Assembly: GCA_004123355.1 (NCBI GenBank)
Contig: SCHM01000003.1
Coordinates: 7,583,058 to 7,647,057, forward strand
DNA length: 64,000 nt
Direction of reading: 5' to 3'
Source of the DNA: Amphirosellinia nigrospora
Taxonomy: Eukaryota > Ascomycota > Sordariomycetes > Xylariales > Xylariaceae
This document shows positions 35,588 through 49,140 of the stretch, piece by piece. The notes under the pieces were generated by a model, which worked only from the letters and a program-made list of their open reading frames with translations, was not told the DNA's origin and did not search any database. The first letter of the stretch is position 1. Each line of letters starts with the position of its first letter. The translations under genes were made by a program, and so were the position numbers.

Positions 35588-36705
35588 AGCATACATAGCA
35601 TCAGACGGACGGCCCCATGGAGGGAGGGAAGAGATGCATCGATAGTCTACTTGTGGCGGCTGACCGCCACGATCAGGAACGCAACCTAAGAAATCCATAT
35701 CGGTAGTCTGTCGGGGGCTGGACGGAGTGAGAGGTTACCAATATTGGGGCGGTTCCTGGCGATACGCTCATCCATCATCGTCGTCGAAATGGGGTGTACC
35801 ATTACCCCTGGCCCCCAACCTATTAAGCTAGATCTTGCATACATATATCTACGCGACGACAAGAATGGACGACTCATAAGACTTTCCCCACGACGATGGG
35901 GCACAAAAGCGCATAATAGATTCGATAGATAGAGTTGCTTAGACATATCTAATTATTAGACTGCATTTAGACCTATACTACCCCAACTACCTACCTACCC
36001 AGGAAATGGCGCCCTCACAGTGATGTAGATGAATTTGTAAGCCTCCAGGGTTGATTAATTGTCACGACAGAGAACCTAATTTCGTCTAATGATAACGAGG
36101 CGCGTAGGTGAGGATTGCCGGCAAGTCTACGGGACCTAGCTAGGCCAGGCCACACAGCACATCCATGGGGTGGCTTATACAATCTAGACCCTACATATAA
36201 CAGAAAAACCCATACGATGCCGACGCAGGGGTGGGTAAGTAGCCATGAAAAGCTGTAGTCGAGAGCGCATGTAAGGTACCGCGTGGCCGTCGTGTAGTGT
36301 AATTTGCTCAAGCCACGCGGATAGAACCGAGCCAGTATACACACTCACAACTCACCCACCTAGAGATACCGATATTAACTTGCCTAATATTAAGATTAGC
36401 TACATTTAACTCTTTTCGAATTATATTCCGCCCTACCACCACCTACTTTGAAAGATTACTTCAGCTTGGCCCATCTATTATGTTTGGGTAGCATCGTGTA
36501 TAGGTAGCGCCAGGTAGCGACATTTTGACAGGCATCCACCCGCCTCCCACCCCGCGAGAGCCCGGCACCCCGGCTCTGGATGGATAGATGGGTACCCGAA
36601 CGTCAAACCCGCAGGGTCAGTGGGCTTTTTGGGAAGAACGGGTAGTCCAAGCGTTCATCTGAAATGAAGATCTACGAAAAACTATCGGCATTTTCGCAGG
36701 GCGCA

Positions 36706-36722
36706 TGTGTGTGTGTGTGTGT
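36706..36722 (+). repeat. (TG)n microsatellite
   Basis: About eight TG units followed by TAAGTAATG. Confidence 0.85.
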
Positions 36723-39700
36723 AAGTAATGTGCATGTCATTCTGCTTTAAAAAAAAAGATGGGGAATACCCCAAATTTCAAATTTCGATCTGGGAATCTA
36801 CATAGTAAGTATGGATCTCCTGCCACGATTGCGGGTTGCCTATTTCGGCGCGTTAAATTGGCTGTTCATGTTGGGCATGGTCACTCTATGTATGTACTAT
36901 GTATGTATGTAGGTAGCCTTCGTTCTTACAGGACGCTGTGAAAAACGACTACTACGGTGGAACGAACGAACGAACGGGCAACTGCATTACGTCGTATGTC
37001 ATCTCACAGCTGCTGAGGGTGAACTTGATCCAACCAAACGCTCAGGAAGTCAGGATGATAGGCAACGTTAGGCAAAAGTGAAGGTAATCAGCAATGACCA
37101 CGAGATGCGTGTGTCCGCTCCGACCCAGCGAAACCCATAACCATCCATCCATTCATCCCCCCAGCGATCCCAGAGAATTTACCAACACCACGATGATCGA
37201 CGCGCTACTGTAAGCAGGCTACGTTAGCGTGGCACCCTTCCCGCCTCATCGCTCTCACATCTGCGAACGATTTGTTTCTCCTTCAGGTCATGATCATCGA
37301 CGGTTTTTTTGTATGCCGAAACCGTCAAAAGAGGAGGGGGAGAAGAGGGGGCACTGACCAAGAAGTCGAGATAGATAGGTTGTTTACAGAGTAGGGACAA
37401 GAAGGGAAAAAGGAAAAAAAGAGCGTGGATGATGGGTGGATACTTGGTTTACAGCTGGATGGATACACACTTACAAAAAAAGCGCGCCGCCCGCCTGCCC
37501 GCCCCCTTTTTGGCGCTGGCGCGAGAGCCCGGCTGCGCGCTTGTCCCGGGATTTTCTTTCCTGTTCCCTAGCGTCAATGACCCAGAGGTAGATCACATTA
37601 GCCTCACGAGACTAATCTCAGTCCGGTCCTGTCACTATCACGTCACCGTGCCCGGAAACATCACATCCAGCCAGGCGGGTTAGGTGAGGTGGTGGTGGTG
37701 TAAGTGAGGTTTACCCATGGATCCATCACAAATCTCGTACTAACAATTCGTGAGCGATATTCGACTTTGCTTATCTAGATAGAGTGTGTACTATGGTAGG
37801 TATTACGTAGGGCCCTTTTGTGTGTGCGCGTGTGCCGATTCCGTACGCCGGACTACCACGGCTCGTCCGTGCCCTGGCACCCTCCCCCCCCTGCTTGTTA
37901 CCGACAGTCTGTTTTTTTCCGCGTCCCGGGCCGTGGGTAGCGTCGTGTACCTTGTCGTAGATCTCCCTGCTACGCAAGACAAGAAGTCCGTCATTTATGT
38001 GATCGACCGCCTATGATGAACACCAAGTACGCAGGGAACGTTTATGTTATGTTAAGTACCTCGCATGTTTACCGACGAGAAGAAAACTCTTTCACCGAAG
38101 GCAGCGGGTTGTACTGCGGCGGCACCTGGCATGAAGTACCCACCGCGCTGCACGTAGCCCGCGTACTTCACCTCGTAATACATACATACAGTATGGCCAA
38201 CTCAGAGTAAGTTTTTCTAAGGATGAGCCAAACTCGTACTTGCCGTCTTGCTTGCTTGCTAGCTACGAGACTGGGTACCTAATGAGTTGTAGGGCGTCAA
38301 GGACTAACAAGTGTTCGTGTGATATACCAAAAATTTCTCACAATCCCCCGGCTAGATCTGGTGTCCTAAGCTTCTTCCATACCCGCAACCCTAGGTAGTT
38401 TTTTTCCTTGGATCTTAGATTACACTATATCTCAACGCCTAGTCTAGCGCACGCCAGCTACACAGTATACTCTATGCTATGCGGTGTAATGACGAGCGAC
38501 TACTATAGTTGATCAGTAATCCATCCATCTATTCCGCAAGCGCCCAGGATCATATGAGATGTCAAAATCATGGGGTGGGACGGAGGGGAGGTGGGAAATC
38601 ATGGCTACCTGTACCAGCAGATTTGAAAAGAATAATTACAATTTACGATTTCAGTTGCTACCGTGTGGGGAATGCCCAGCCTATGTACGGTCCTTTCTCT
38701 GCACGCCTCGACTGACTACCTACCGAGGCATATAGTTGACTGGTGCGCTAGATGATTAGCTGGACTGTTGTGCGTGCGGTAGATGCTTGACCTAGGTGAG
38801 TGAGACCTGGGCCTGGGCCTGAGGGGTGGGTGAGTGAGAGGAGCGGGGGGAGGGAGCAAAAAAAAAAATAAAGTAAACAAGGAAAAAAAAAACTAAGCTT
38901 CAGCGCAACGAGATGAGGAAAGAGGATATCCGTAGCCCAGTCGATAAGTTGTTTTGATTCGGGCCGCTTTCCCTACGCCAACGCCAACGCCATGCTTCCC
39001 TGTCAAAATCACGGTAGTTGCCGTTTGTCGGATGTGTTATGCGTGAATATCTGCCGCTGGCATATGGTATTTCAGTTCGAGGCCCGCAGTCTGCATTCTA
39101 GCATACCTACTACGTACCCGTCTACTAAGCGCCGTACCAGCGTTGGTCGTGAAGTGTATGAGCGTGGCGTATAATCTAATCTAACCTATCTGAACAAGAT
39201 CGGGGTAACGTAGCGTGGCCTACCTTTGTTCTGTCGTTCGTGTTTAGGAGATCACGGTAGATCTTGATACAGAGGCTATCGTAATTCCCTCTTTTTGTTG
39301 ACTCTAGTGCTGTGACGTCCCTCACGTCCGTGCAGGGATGATCTACGTGTCTAGTTTCCCCGTAAGGGACGAGGGGGGTCTGTTACGTATACCCGATAAT
39401 GCGGATAAAGGACGAGACGTTGTGCGCTGTGCGTTGTCGGATGGGCGACGAATAGCCGGGCGCTATTCAAGGGACACGACGACTCGTCACATCGGATTAA
39501 CAGTCGCGCGCATCTGGCGGTGACAAGCCCTAAAGAAACCGTTTCCAGGGCGAGGGAAAAAAAAACATCTTAGTTTAGTGCAAGGCCAATGTGATAACAG
39601 CGCGCCCCTTTGCGTTCTTTGTCCATGTGGCGTAATCCTGATTGCGATGCGATATGTATGCGGAGCCTCGCGCTGTAGGATTCGTATCATACAAGGCAGG

Positions 39701-39975
39701 TAACGCAGACAGACAGCGCATACATACATACACACATACATGCGTCCGTACAGACACTGGGTTACCCTGCTTCTAGAAAGAGGCTCGAAGAGAGCGCGGC
39801 AACACGAGGTGCGAAATTACATTTTTCGGGTCTGGGTGCACAAGGGCAGTGGCGAGCGAGATTATCTCGCTGTCCGTAGCCGAAACTATGAGATCAAGTC
39901 ACACAGCAGGATCCTGATGAATACGACGAAGATCACGAGGCCGGCCCTGTGCGGTGGCCTCTGTGTGTCGGGGAA

Positions 39976-40005
39976 GGATAGGTAGGTAGGTAGGTAAGTA
40001 GGTAG
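39976..40005 (+). repeat. (GGTA)n tetranucleotide repeat
   Basis: About seven GGTA/AGTA units. The related CTACCTACC sequence recurs in other spacers of this window. Confidence 0.85.
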
Positions 40006-43000
40006 TACACCGCCTCGGATTTTGTGATACAATCATCGAGCGAGTGAGGGGGTGCGTGAGCGGGCGTTGGTGGAAATTCATCAACGATAGGATACATAGA
40101 CATGCAGACAATCACACAATTGGTACACTGATGGTAGCACTACTTATTTGCCTTGTGTGTACGCGGTGAAGTCTATCACGAGGACGTCTCGCCCACACCG
40201 AGCGTCGAGGGGAAGGGGAAGGATGAGACATTCGTCCTCGTTTGCGGTTCCCAGGTCCGTGGCTTCGGCATAACCTTGAGAGACCGTTGGACGAACAATT
40301 CATTTTCCCGTGCCACGACATGTCGTGATAGGTGACATGAGGAGAAACCGGAGATGAGGAATGGGAAATGAACTTTGGGTGGGAGAGCGTATCATCCTTA
40401 GAATTCAGCATTGTACAGGGAATTTCTGCGCTCTCATAATGAAGATGTTCATCGTTTGTGAGATCTTCGCCTGGTCGTCATTTTTCGTCTATCGAGCATC
40501 TCGCTGCAAGGCCCCGATTCCCTGACCGTACAGTGCGCGCGGGGGCGGGATGGGACGGACGGACGGGATGAAAGATAAGATGAGATGAGATGGGCGGATG
40601 ATTGCAGAAAGCGGTACTCGGGATTTATCCCAGGGCATCCCAGTCCCGTGCCACCAAGACATGCAGACTGGGGGAGGGGAGCGACAGAGAGGAGAGGGAG
40701 AGAGAGAGGGGTTGCGTGTGCCCGCGAACGCGAGACTTGGTTCGACTGAGAGTTGGGACGTACAAGGACCCCCTCATCGGGGTTTTGCTCGACGCTGATC
40801 TTGGAGATGGTCGCCGACCTGAGCTACCATGACCAGCTGAAAACCGAAGCGGCGGCGGCGACAGCGAGAGAGGGCGAGCAAGAAGAAGAGATCAAGCTTT
40901 CTCTCTCGTGCTCCCCTGTGGCAATAAAAATCCATAATCAATTCATCATACTCGCTCGAGGAGCGGAGAAGAAGGGGAATCATGACGAGGTCAGCTCTTC
41001 AAAGACAAGGTTTCATTAGAGAGAGCTAAGCCTCTGCTATTCTTATCGTAAGCGATGGATGGATATGCAGCTCTAAACTCTCTGGGTACTTTTTGGCCCT
41101 CGTTTAAATATGTGTGTTCGTATGCATGTACATAATAATTACGGCTGCACGCGAACTGTTTCTTGCGTCTAATGTGGTCTGGACAATTGATGCTGGGAGA
41201 GATCTAGATGTCATTCTCTTAGGCCAGCTTTTGCCACGAGGAGAGAGAACGCCAAGAGCGGTGAGCGCTGAAAAAGGACAGAGGGCAGTGCATGCATCTT
41301 CACTGTACACTACGTAATAAGTAGTAGGGTTACAGTGCTTCTCGCTTCTTTTAGATTATCGTGAGTTTTAAGCGGACACCAACTTGAACTCATTGGGAGT
41401 CGAGAAATAGAATGCGATAAATCAGTGCTGATGGGCTATATCGTTTTTTTTTCTCGTGAGGATGCTTGGCTTATGGTTCAATGAAAGACCCGCAGGTAAC
41501 GCGATAGTCACCGAGGTTACCCAACGTTAGTACGAATAACTCATCCCATTCGTTATTTTACGCATCAATGAATGCAACAATAAGGAGACGAAAGCAATGA
41601 TTATCCCAACGGAGTAGGTGGTAATGATAATCAAGCGATTGAATAACTCTATTTTTGCCTGCCTACCTGATGTACTCCAGTGCGGCGAGGCGAGGCGATA
41701 GTCTGAAGTGACATTCATCGTGGCCCTACTGCAGGAACGGTCGAAGGCGAGACATGGCGAGGGCCAAAAAGCGTAATGTCAGATTCTTCTTGAAGCCAAA
41801 AAACGGTCCAGTACAACTGTCGGTTAGTTCATCGACATGATAGGCCGCCAGGATGCGGCTTGAACGTTATCCGTTCGCGGTCTCACCACGTTCTTATTAC
41901 GCTGGTAAAGTGTGAGGTGGTGGTATATGTAGTATCATATTAATGTGCGGTACTTATAGTGTCGAGTGGCTGAGCCAGGGTCTGTTTCTCACTCTGCCAC
42001 TGGTCCGTGTGGCGTGTCTATTAAGGAAAAGTGACTAACAAAGCAGTGAAGGAGACCTTATTGCATGAACTCACTCATTTCATCTCACATATACATGCCT
42101 TTTGCTCTTGTATCGTGACACCCGCTGGCGAGTAATGAGAGTGTTTACGGCCGATGGTCTGTGGATTTAGCGCCCGAGGTACGGCTCTTATTCCGGCCGT
42201 CATCTATACAGAAAACCGCTCATTCATCTAGTATTTAAGACTTTGCCTCAACAGGAAATTATATGACGAACTACACTAGCTTCTCGACGGTGGGATAGGA
42301 TAACGTGAGGGAGGGGTCCGAACAGGCCCCTTGTTAAGTCTACATTTACTATACTTATATGTGAGACTGCCATCAAGCAGACGATGCTGTGAGGGAACAG
42401 GTGCCTCACGGCATTGTCGATCAGTTTATGACTGAATAGACATCGTGTTCTACGCTATGATTAAAGATAACGTCAACCATGTGGGAAATGATATGTGAAG
42501 TAAAATGGCTGCATACGTGTACGTCGTCATGACTGAGAACCGATGCTGACTGGTCGGCCAGGTCTTTAGCGAGCCAGAGGATAACAAGCTGGTTAGATGG
42601 TGTACAGTAATGTATACAGTGCCATCCTGCCGGGACCATATTATCTCAGCAGCAGAGAGGAGGCTCCGGTCAGTTGGGGAGCCAATGAGACGGACGTCGC
42701 GAAATAAGGTCCGGGTACTAGCCAGGTACTTTTCCTTCCGCGGCGTTAGCCATTCATGCAGTGTTGACAGGGAAGATGCTTGGTGTGTAATCCCATTCCA
42801 CGTGGCTGCTCGGGCCAGCAGAAGGCCCTCATTCCGAATCCCGTTGGTAAGCAACCCCAACGCGCTCAGCTCTCCTAGCAGTGGCCGAATGGGTCTAAGC
42901 GGTCTTCTCAACTAGGGAATTGGGGCATGGTGGTGATGACCTAGTCATGCATGCGAGCTGGACCCTAAGACTCTTACGCCCACACGCACACTAATCGAGT

Positions 43001-46000
43001 CTGCCCTCCTTCGCTCGCCACTCGGTAACTCCAGGACGGGGTTTTTTCAACGGGAGTCCCAACCTCAAAAGGGCATCATCCCCGGGCCCTCATGCTCGAA
43101 ATAGCTGACGGCCTCGCGGGTCGGCGCAGGCTAGAAAGCTGAAAAGTTGGTTCTTGTCCGTTGCGCGCGGCTCATCAACCGGCAGCGAGTCTATGCCTGA
43201 TGCGGGAGAGTGACAGTTGCCCGTCAACGTGCTACACACATATCCCCGACGGCATGAGTGGTGATGGTGGAGTTGGCCACGAGGTTCACTTGCCGAGGGC
43301 AAAAGCGTCGGTCGCTTAACTCTTGGCCAATGGAGGGCAGCGCCAAGGTAAGCAGTTGCATCTACTAGTACATTGAGGAAGCTTGTATGAGATGCGAGGC
43401 CATTCAAATTCTCGAGGCATTTATGTTCGTTGAGGGGTTTTGAAAAATAAGATCGTCTCTCGGCCGGTGGTTTCGGTAGCCACACCTAAGAGCCAAGTAT
43501 TCTGCTGGGAGCCGGTTAAGGCTATGCATTGTGTGAGAGACTACCCCATCCGCGACTTGGTGGATTGATTTTGTGAGGCCCATTCGTGTTACTACTGTGA
43601 ATGTTGGACAGCATCAAGTTGTACAGATACTTGACCCTTCGGCTTAAACGATGACCCGCCTACGCTGGGGGTCATGCACGATAGATGCCCCGAGCATAAT
43701 CTAGAACCAGACGAAATTATGTTCGAACGAGGTCTTCGGACCTTGAGTTCAGTCCTGCTGGTGATTCGTCTGACTGGTGGGACGTACAGCAGTTCCTTGA
43801 TGAAGTGATGATGATAAATCTACTGGAGCGACCAAGTGATGCTTGGGGAGGGCCCTGGATATCGTCAAAGTGGTTAAGAGGCGATAAAAGTGTAGCGTCG
43901 TAGTGGGCGCTCCGCGGTCTACCTGAGCTGTGCAGCTTGATGTAGCCTACCCCTTCCTCCAACTCGGGTGATGGTTGGCCAGAAGACCACGGGGGTCCAA
44001 AAACGTGCACGTCGATTCGACGGATCTCTCTACACCGGTCTTGTTCTAAGAGACTTTAAGGTATGTATAAGCGTACAAATCGGTACAAGGGAATCGAACT
44101 CCCGATTGCCAACCCGCTCAGTTACTGTAGCGCTTTGTCTCGCGCTGGTTCAGCGGTTAAGATATCAGCAACGCAAGATGATGGCGAGAATGGGTCCATC
44201 TACTTCAATCGCCCCATATTATAGAGATAATAGGACGTACCATTCATGTCACCGCCGTAGTTATCGGGAGGGGAGAGATGTTATGCTTATCCATTACCAT
44301 TTAGAACGTGGTACTATGTATGCTGTACAGATTTCGAACATGTGTCATTGGACAAATATGGGGAAGGGTCCAGACGTCCACGATACATACGGTGGTAGTA
44401 TTTCCGGCCGCGGAAACGGCGGAAAGAAAGCATACCCACCTACAGATTGAAACAACGGACTGATAGGGCACATATAGTACATTCAACCTTGAGGCTCCTA
44501 CATCTCATCCAAGTTATGAATAATACTTGCGTATATCGGACAGTTCACTGTATTGATGGCCGAGAGAATCTGGGGTCACTCTGCGGCATACTGAGTACCA
44601 TGCAGGTATTATCACCCGGTGCTACTCGACTCGTCTCCAGGGTTGCTATAAGTGTCTAGACGTAGATAAATGACTCGGTTAGATGATAATCGTGAGACAT
44701 CTCGATGTACACTACGCAAGATCGGTGGACCATCCAGTATCAAGGGCCCAGTTCTACGGCACAAGCCTAAGGAGATATCCGATTCCGACAGCCTGGAGAG
44801 ATCGATGTTTCCTTAAGAGGTTGTTGACACTGCCCTACAGAGAGTACTATGGCTCCGCTGTCCTCGGCATTCGTACATATCGCTTATATTTCAGCAACGG
44901 CACCCATTATTCTTTCATTAACATGTCGTATCATTCAAATCTTTCTGATAGGTTAATCGGTTTACGCCAGCTGTGTTTCTTTGAAGTTGTTCCACTTAGG
45001 TACCTAAGGCAGAAGGTCTACTGTGTAAGAGGTTATGTTGCCTACAGTGTTTAGTACACACTAGCTGTTCGGAGCAAGGATCTAGATTCGTGGCCCTGGC
45101 TGAGCCGGCGTCCAGACTGCTGGGCTCATCTAGTCAGGTACTTTATCTTTAGTGTTGTAGTGTAGTAAGTAGAGCTCTGTGCCTATCAATTACGTTTAAG
45201 CGAGAAGGGAACTAATGCACCCCTTCAGTCGTCTTTAGCTGTCCCAATCACCTGGCAGAGCATGGCTATATTGCACATCTTAAGAAGATCTTCCGAAGTC
45301 TACTATCATAGCGTGGTATATCAGACGCTATAATGATCTCCGCAAAACACTCGCCGGACGCTTATCGGGACAGCATTCCCCATTACAAGGAAAGGCAGCA
45401 CAAATTGGATCATTGATGTTTTGGGTGGATGTTGAGCTTGACTAAGATGCCGAAAAAGCAAAATGCCCCCAATGCGACTTACAGAGAAAGGCTCGACCAC
45501 CTGTAAGAGCCGAGCTGCATCGTATCCCCCGCACGAAAGGGCAGTGCTCCGGTGCAACTGAATGAGATATCGGTGGACTATTTTGAAGATAGTATTGAAT
45601 TAAGATAAGAATAGAAACCGCACCGAAAGCATACATGATTCTGTTAGTGCAGACACGAGTCATCGCCGTCTCGGAGCTTACAAAGATATTGAACTAGAGC
45701 GTTTCGTGCGGCACTTGTTCTAGTTCTTTTCCCGCTCGGCACCGACATCTCGGGTCCTCGATGGCGTTAAGTCGCACCTTATTGGTGCTTTCATATGGAA
45801 CTAAAACGCCACCTACTAGGTGCTCCTATCTCGCGGCCCAGGAACTCTCAGCTATCTCGTCTTAAGGGAGATACCAGTGGACGCCGTTGGATGGCCTCGT
45901 CGGGGGTGTTTTCAAAGTTAGGTACCTCAAGCCTAATTGCTCACAGTGCCGAGATGCTTGCGTTTTACACAACCGGTAATACTATACACCTGGTTGAGGT

Positions 46001-49000
46001 GGGGAAGAGATGCGCCAGGCATGCCAAGTGTACAAGCAATGTAACTCTGAGCTCTGCGCCGGAAAGAGAGACGAATTATTCTCCCCATGGTGCCGATGTT
46101 GTTGAGAGGGACGAACCCCATGTGAGTGTCAGAGTGGTGGTAGCTGCGTGCCTATTTTGGTGGACTTTGCGGCTGTGCAGCATGTGCTTTGCCGGACGTG
46201 TATGCGGTCAGCGCCGTATGCTTAGGTTGAAGATGTTGGGAGAAACGAAAATAGCATCAGTAGAATATCGTGAAGAAAATAGGTGGTCGAGACTACTTGA
46301 GGCTCATCTATGATTGACGTTGGCTATTGATTCTAAGCTATTGCGACTACGCTGCATTCATGATGAGTGACTAGATATTCTTGGTACAATACTGAATAGT
46401 ATGTCTAGCAGACGCGGCGTCGCATAATACTCGTCGGCAGACCGTATCATAACTATTTCACGGTTCTCGGGCCAAAATGCACCTGCAGGAAGGTCCGAAT
46501 TCTGCTTCGTCACCGACAACAAAACCAAAGATGCATCACAACAACTCTGCCACAATCGAGCGGACTTGCCATCACACCATCTTTTTACGCATGCACGCAC
46601 TGCGGCTAAAACAAAGCTGATGTAGCAGCAATAGTCGATGACAATAGTCAATACTTGCTGTCAAATACTATCAGAATATTTGGTGAGATGTTGTAAATAG
46701 CACAGATTATGACATTCAGCAACGCGATAACCGTCTAGGAGGGATTGACATAGACGAGCGTCATTCTAAAGCAACTGATCATTATGCTGCGGAGAGGCTC
46801 CCGCTGTCGGTACCCGGGAGATCTAAGAAGTGAGTCGTTGTCTCTAAGCCAATGGCCGTATTCGCTGTATTGAAGATCTTGCAGAATTAAACAGTGTATC
46901 CAGGTTAGGTGCTACACACGGTTGTTGGAACTGGGCAAAGCTTCTTTTACTTCTTCTCACAATGACAACTGAGCCATGCATGGGTTCATGTCTTGTGTGT
47001 CGATACAATGGACGAAGTCACATTAAGCGACAAGAGTACCATCTCTGCCGCTGTAACAACTGTTACAATACCAGCTACTAGCAGTGGTGATGATGGAATG
47101 ATGAACCGCTACACTAAAAGTCCCGACCAACCTGATGATGAGTGTCGAGGTGATATTGACACTGTAGCGGGCAAGGGTTGACGCTAACACAAGCGAAGAA
47201 AATTGAAGCCCATCTGTAGACCCCTGCCTTTCCCATGTCAAGCTCAGTGTAGTCTAGTGTAGAAAGTACTGTGCGTGTAGGGACCAATCTGGGCAGTCCT
47301 CCCTCCTCCCTGTCTCTCCAAATTGGTCCCCGGCCACCCTCTATCGCGAGAGAGAGCGTGTGCCCGCCCCTGCGTTGCAGATGGTACTACTTGGTGATCC
47401 GTCGCTTGCTAAGTACTTATGTAGGAATTAAGATGAATGTGTCGTGAGGGCGGGCGTCCCTATTCACCGATGTCTTGTACTGTATGTCCCTTATTTATCA
47501 TATATCTCTTTCGCCGATAGGACGGGGGATGCGACATGACGTCTTGTCTCTCCTCGCCTTGAGACGTCTTTCCTGAATCGACTTAGACTGCGGTATCTGC
47601 ATCGTCCTCCTACCGCCCAACTGCGGGCTCTGTGCGAATGTAGAGAGACCCGAGCGAAGCACTGTGTTTCCGCATTCAGCTCCGACAGGGGTGCTTTTGG
47701 AGAAGACGACAGGGGGCCACGGCGCAATACGGTAGCGGCAGGATGCCCCCAAGGACCCCAGCTAGCACAGTGAAGAGTGAAGCCGGTGTTCTCTAGCAGC
47801 AGACTCTGCTCTCGCCTGGGAGAGGAGAGGTAACCAGTCTGAGTCTGCGAGCTTGTCCCGAGCCCTCCCCCCTTGCCCCTGTCCCCTGCCCCCTAACCCC
47901 TGCTCCTTGGCTCTGGTGGGAAACACACGGTTGGAACAGGCACGCCCACCAAGCCCAGCCAGGAACCCTCGTCATACATCCCCACCAGCACCAGCGGCGA
48001 CCTGATGATCCGTCAGGGTGCATGGGTGGACGGCCCACTGGGCGCTTGGCCTGCTCTTGGCCCCATACCTAGGCGTCGACTTGCCTGCAGCTGTCGAGGG
48101 GGGACGAGGAGGAGGAGGAGTGGACGCTGCCCAGTGATGTGCTGGTGGCCTGGCCTGGCTGGCTGGACCATTGTCACCCTCAACCCTCACCAACATGCGG
48201 TAGCGCGCCCAGACCCGCCACAAATCTCTGCGCTTTCGACGACCCCAATGCTAATGCTCCGCGCGCGGCGTCTGCTGGTCATCGTCGTTGCAAAAGCAAA
48301 GGGAGCGGCATGAGATCAGAGCCTTGAGGGTCACAATGGTAGTGGCTTCGCTGCCTCTGCCTCCTGTGGTAGGGGGTAGAGCCGTCGGGTACTAGGCATG
48401 TACCCGTCGGCCCCCAGCTGGTGACCATCGGCCGGTCCCAAGTGGGCTCTTGTCTTTTCTTCTCGAGAGTAATTTCGTCGTACCGCAGATGTACAGATGT
48501 ACCTGCAGCCATAGCCGTCCTGGCCGACAACTCAACGCACCCACAGGCCGGTCATCATCGTGCAAAGCTCCTTCAGAAAGGAGACCCACCGCTAAGTAGT
48601 CGGTAGCTGGAGAACTACTTGTACTGCCACCCCCTCCTTTCCCATCTCTTGCCCTCTTGTATTGCTTCTTGTTCCACCCCGACTACTAGTTGTCTCTACC
48701 TCAAAGAGAAACTTGAGTAGTGTAAAGTGAGGTTTGTCTCACTACAATCTTGTACGTAGCCATTGGGTTTTCCACCTGGCCGTTTGCTCTTATACTCGAC
48801 GTCTCCCCTGCCCACAGAGCCCCTGACCTTGTTGGGTGCAGGACCAAACCTCCCACGTTCATTCTCAAGATATCATATTCTTAGTCTGGTCTATCGACCT
48901 CTGACCCCAAGTCGTTCTTTACTTTGGGCCCTCGGAATCATCATTGGCAAAATTGGCGGATGCCCAGTATATATCAACAGCAGTGCCTTTACACCTAATA

Positions 49001-49140
49001 TTCGGTTTGGCCTACGTTCGACATCGAAGACACGCAACCAATATAATTACACATTAGACCCACCCGAGAAGTTGCCGCCATCCTAATCCTGGACATAACA
49101 TATATACGTAATAGCAAACCGTTCGGCAATCTTCGACACC

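Larger units (their letters stand above)
35588..49140. other. Gene-poor stretch upstream of the homeobox gene
   Basis: 13.6 kb in which no gene could be supported. The longest open frames (42450-42911 minus, 43090-43485 minus, 43968-44450 plus, 44683-45054 plus, 45795-46313 plus) show no recognisable domain and overlap frames on the other strand. A GA-rich tract lies at about 40660-40720, a GC-rich patch at about 47850-48300, and microsatellites occur throughout. The 3' UTR of the phosphatase and the promoter of the homeobox gene must be included. No mobile-element protein motif was seen. Confidence 0.45.

Noticed and set aside
44082-44165. tRNA-like pieces (a T-arm-like TTCGATTCC on the minus strand and a D-arm-like GGTTCAGCGGTTAAG on the plus strand)
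   Set aside because: The T-stem does not pair well, the A-box to B-box distance is wrong, and no acceptor stem can be formed.
45795-46313. 172-codon open frame in the second gene-poor stretch
   Set aside because: No recognisable motif, no supporting splice sites or promoter; length is within chance for stop-poor spacer. Kept only as a note.
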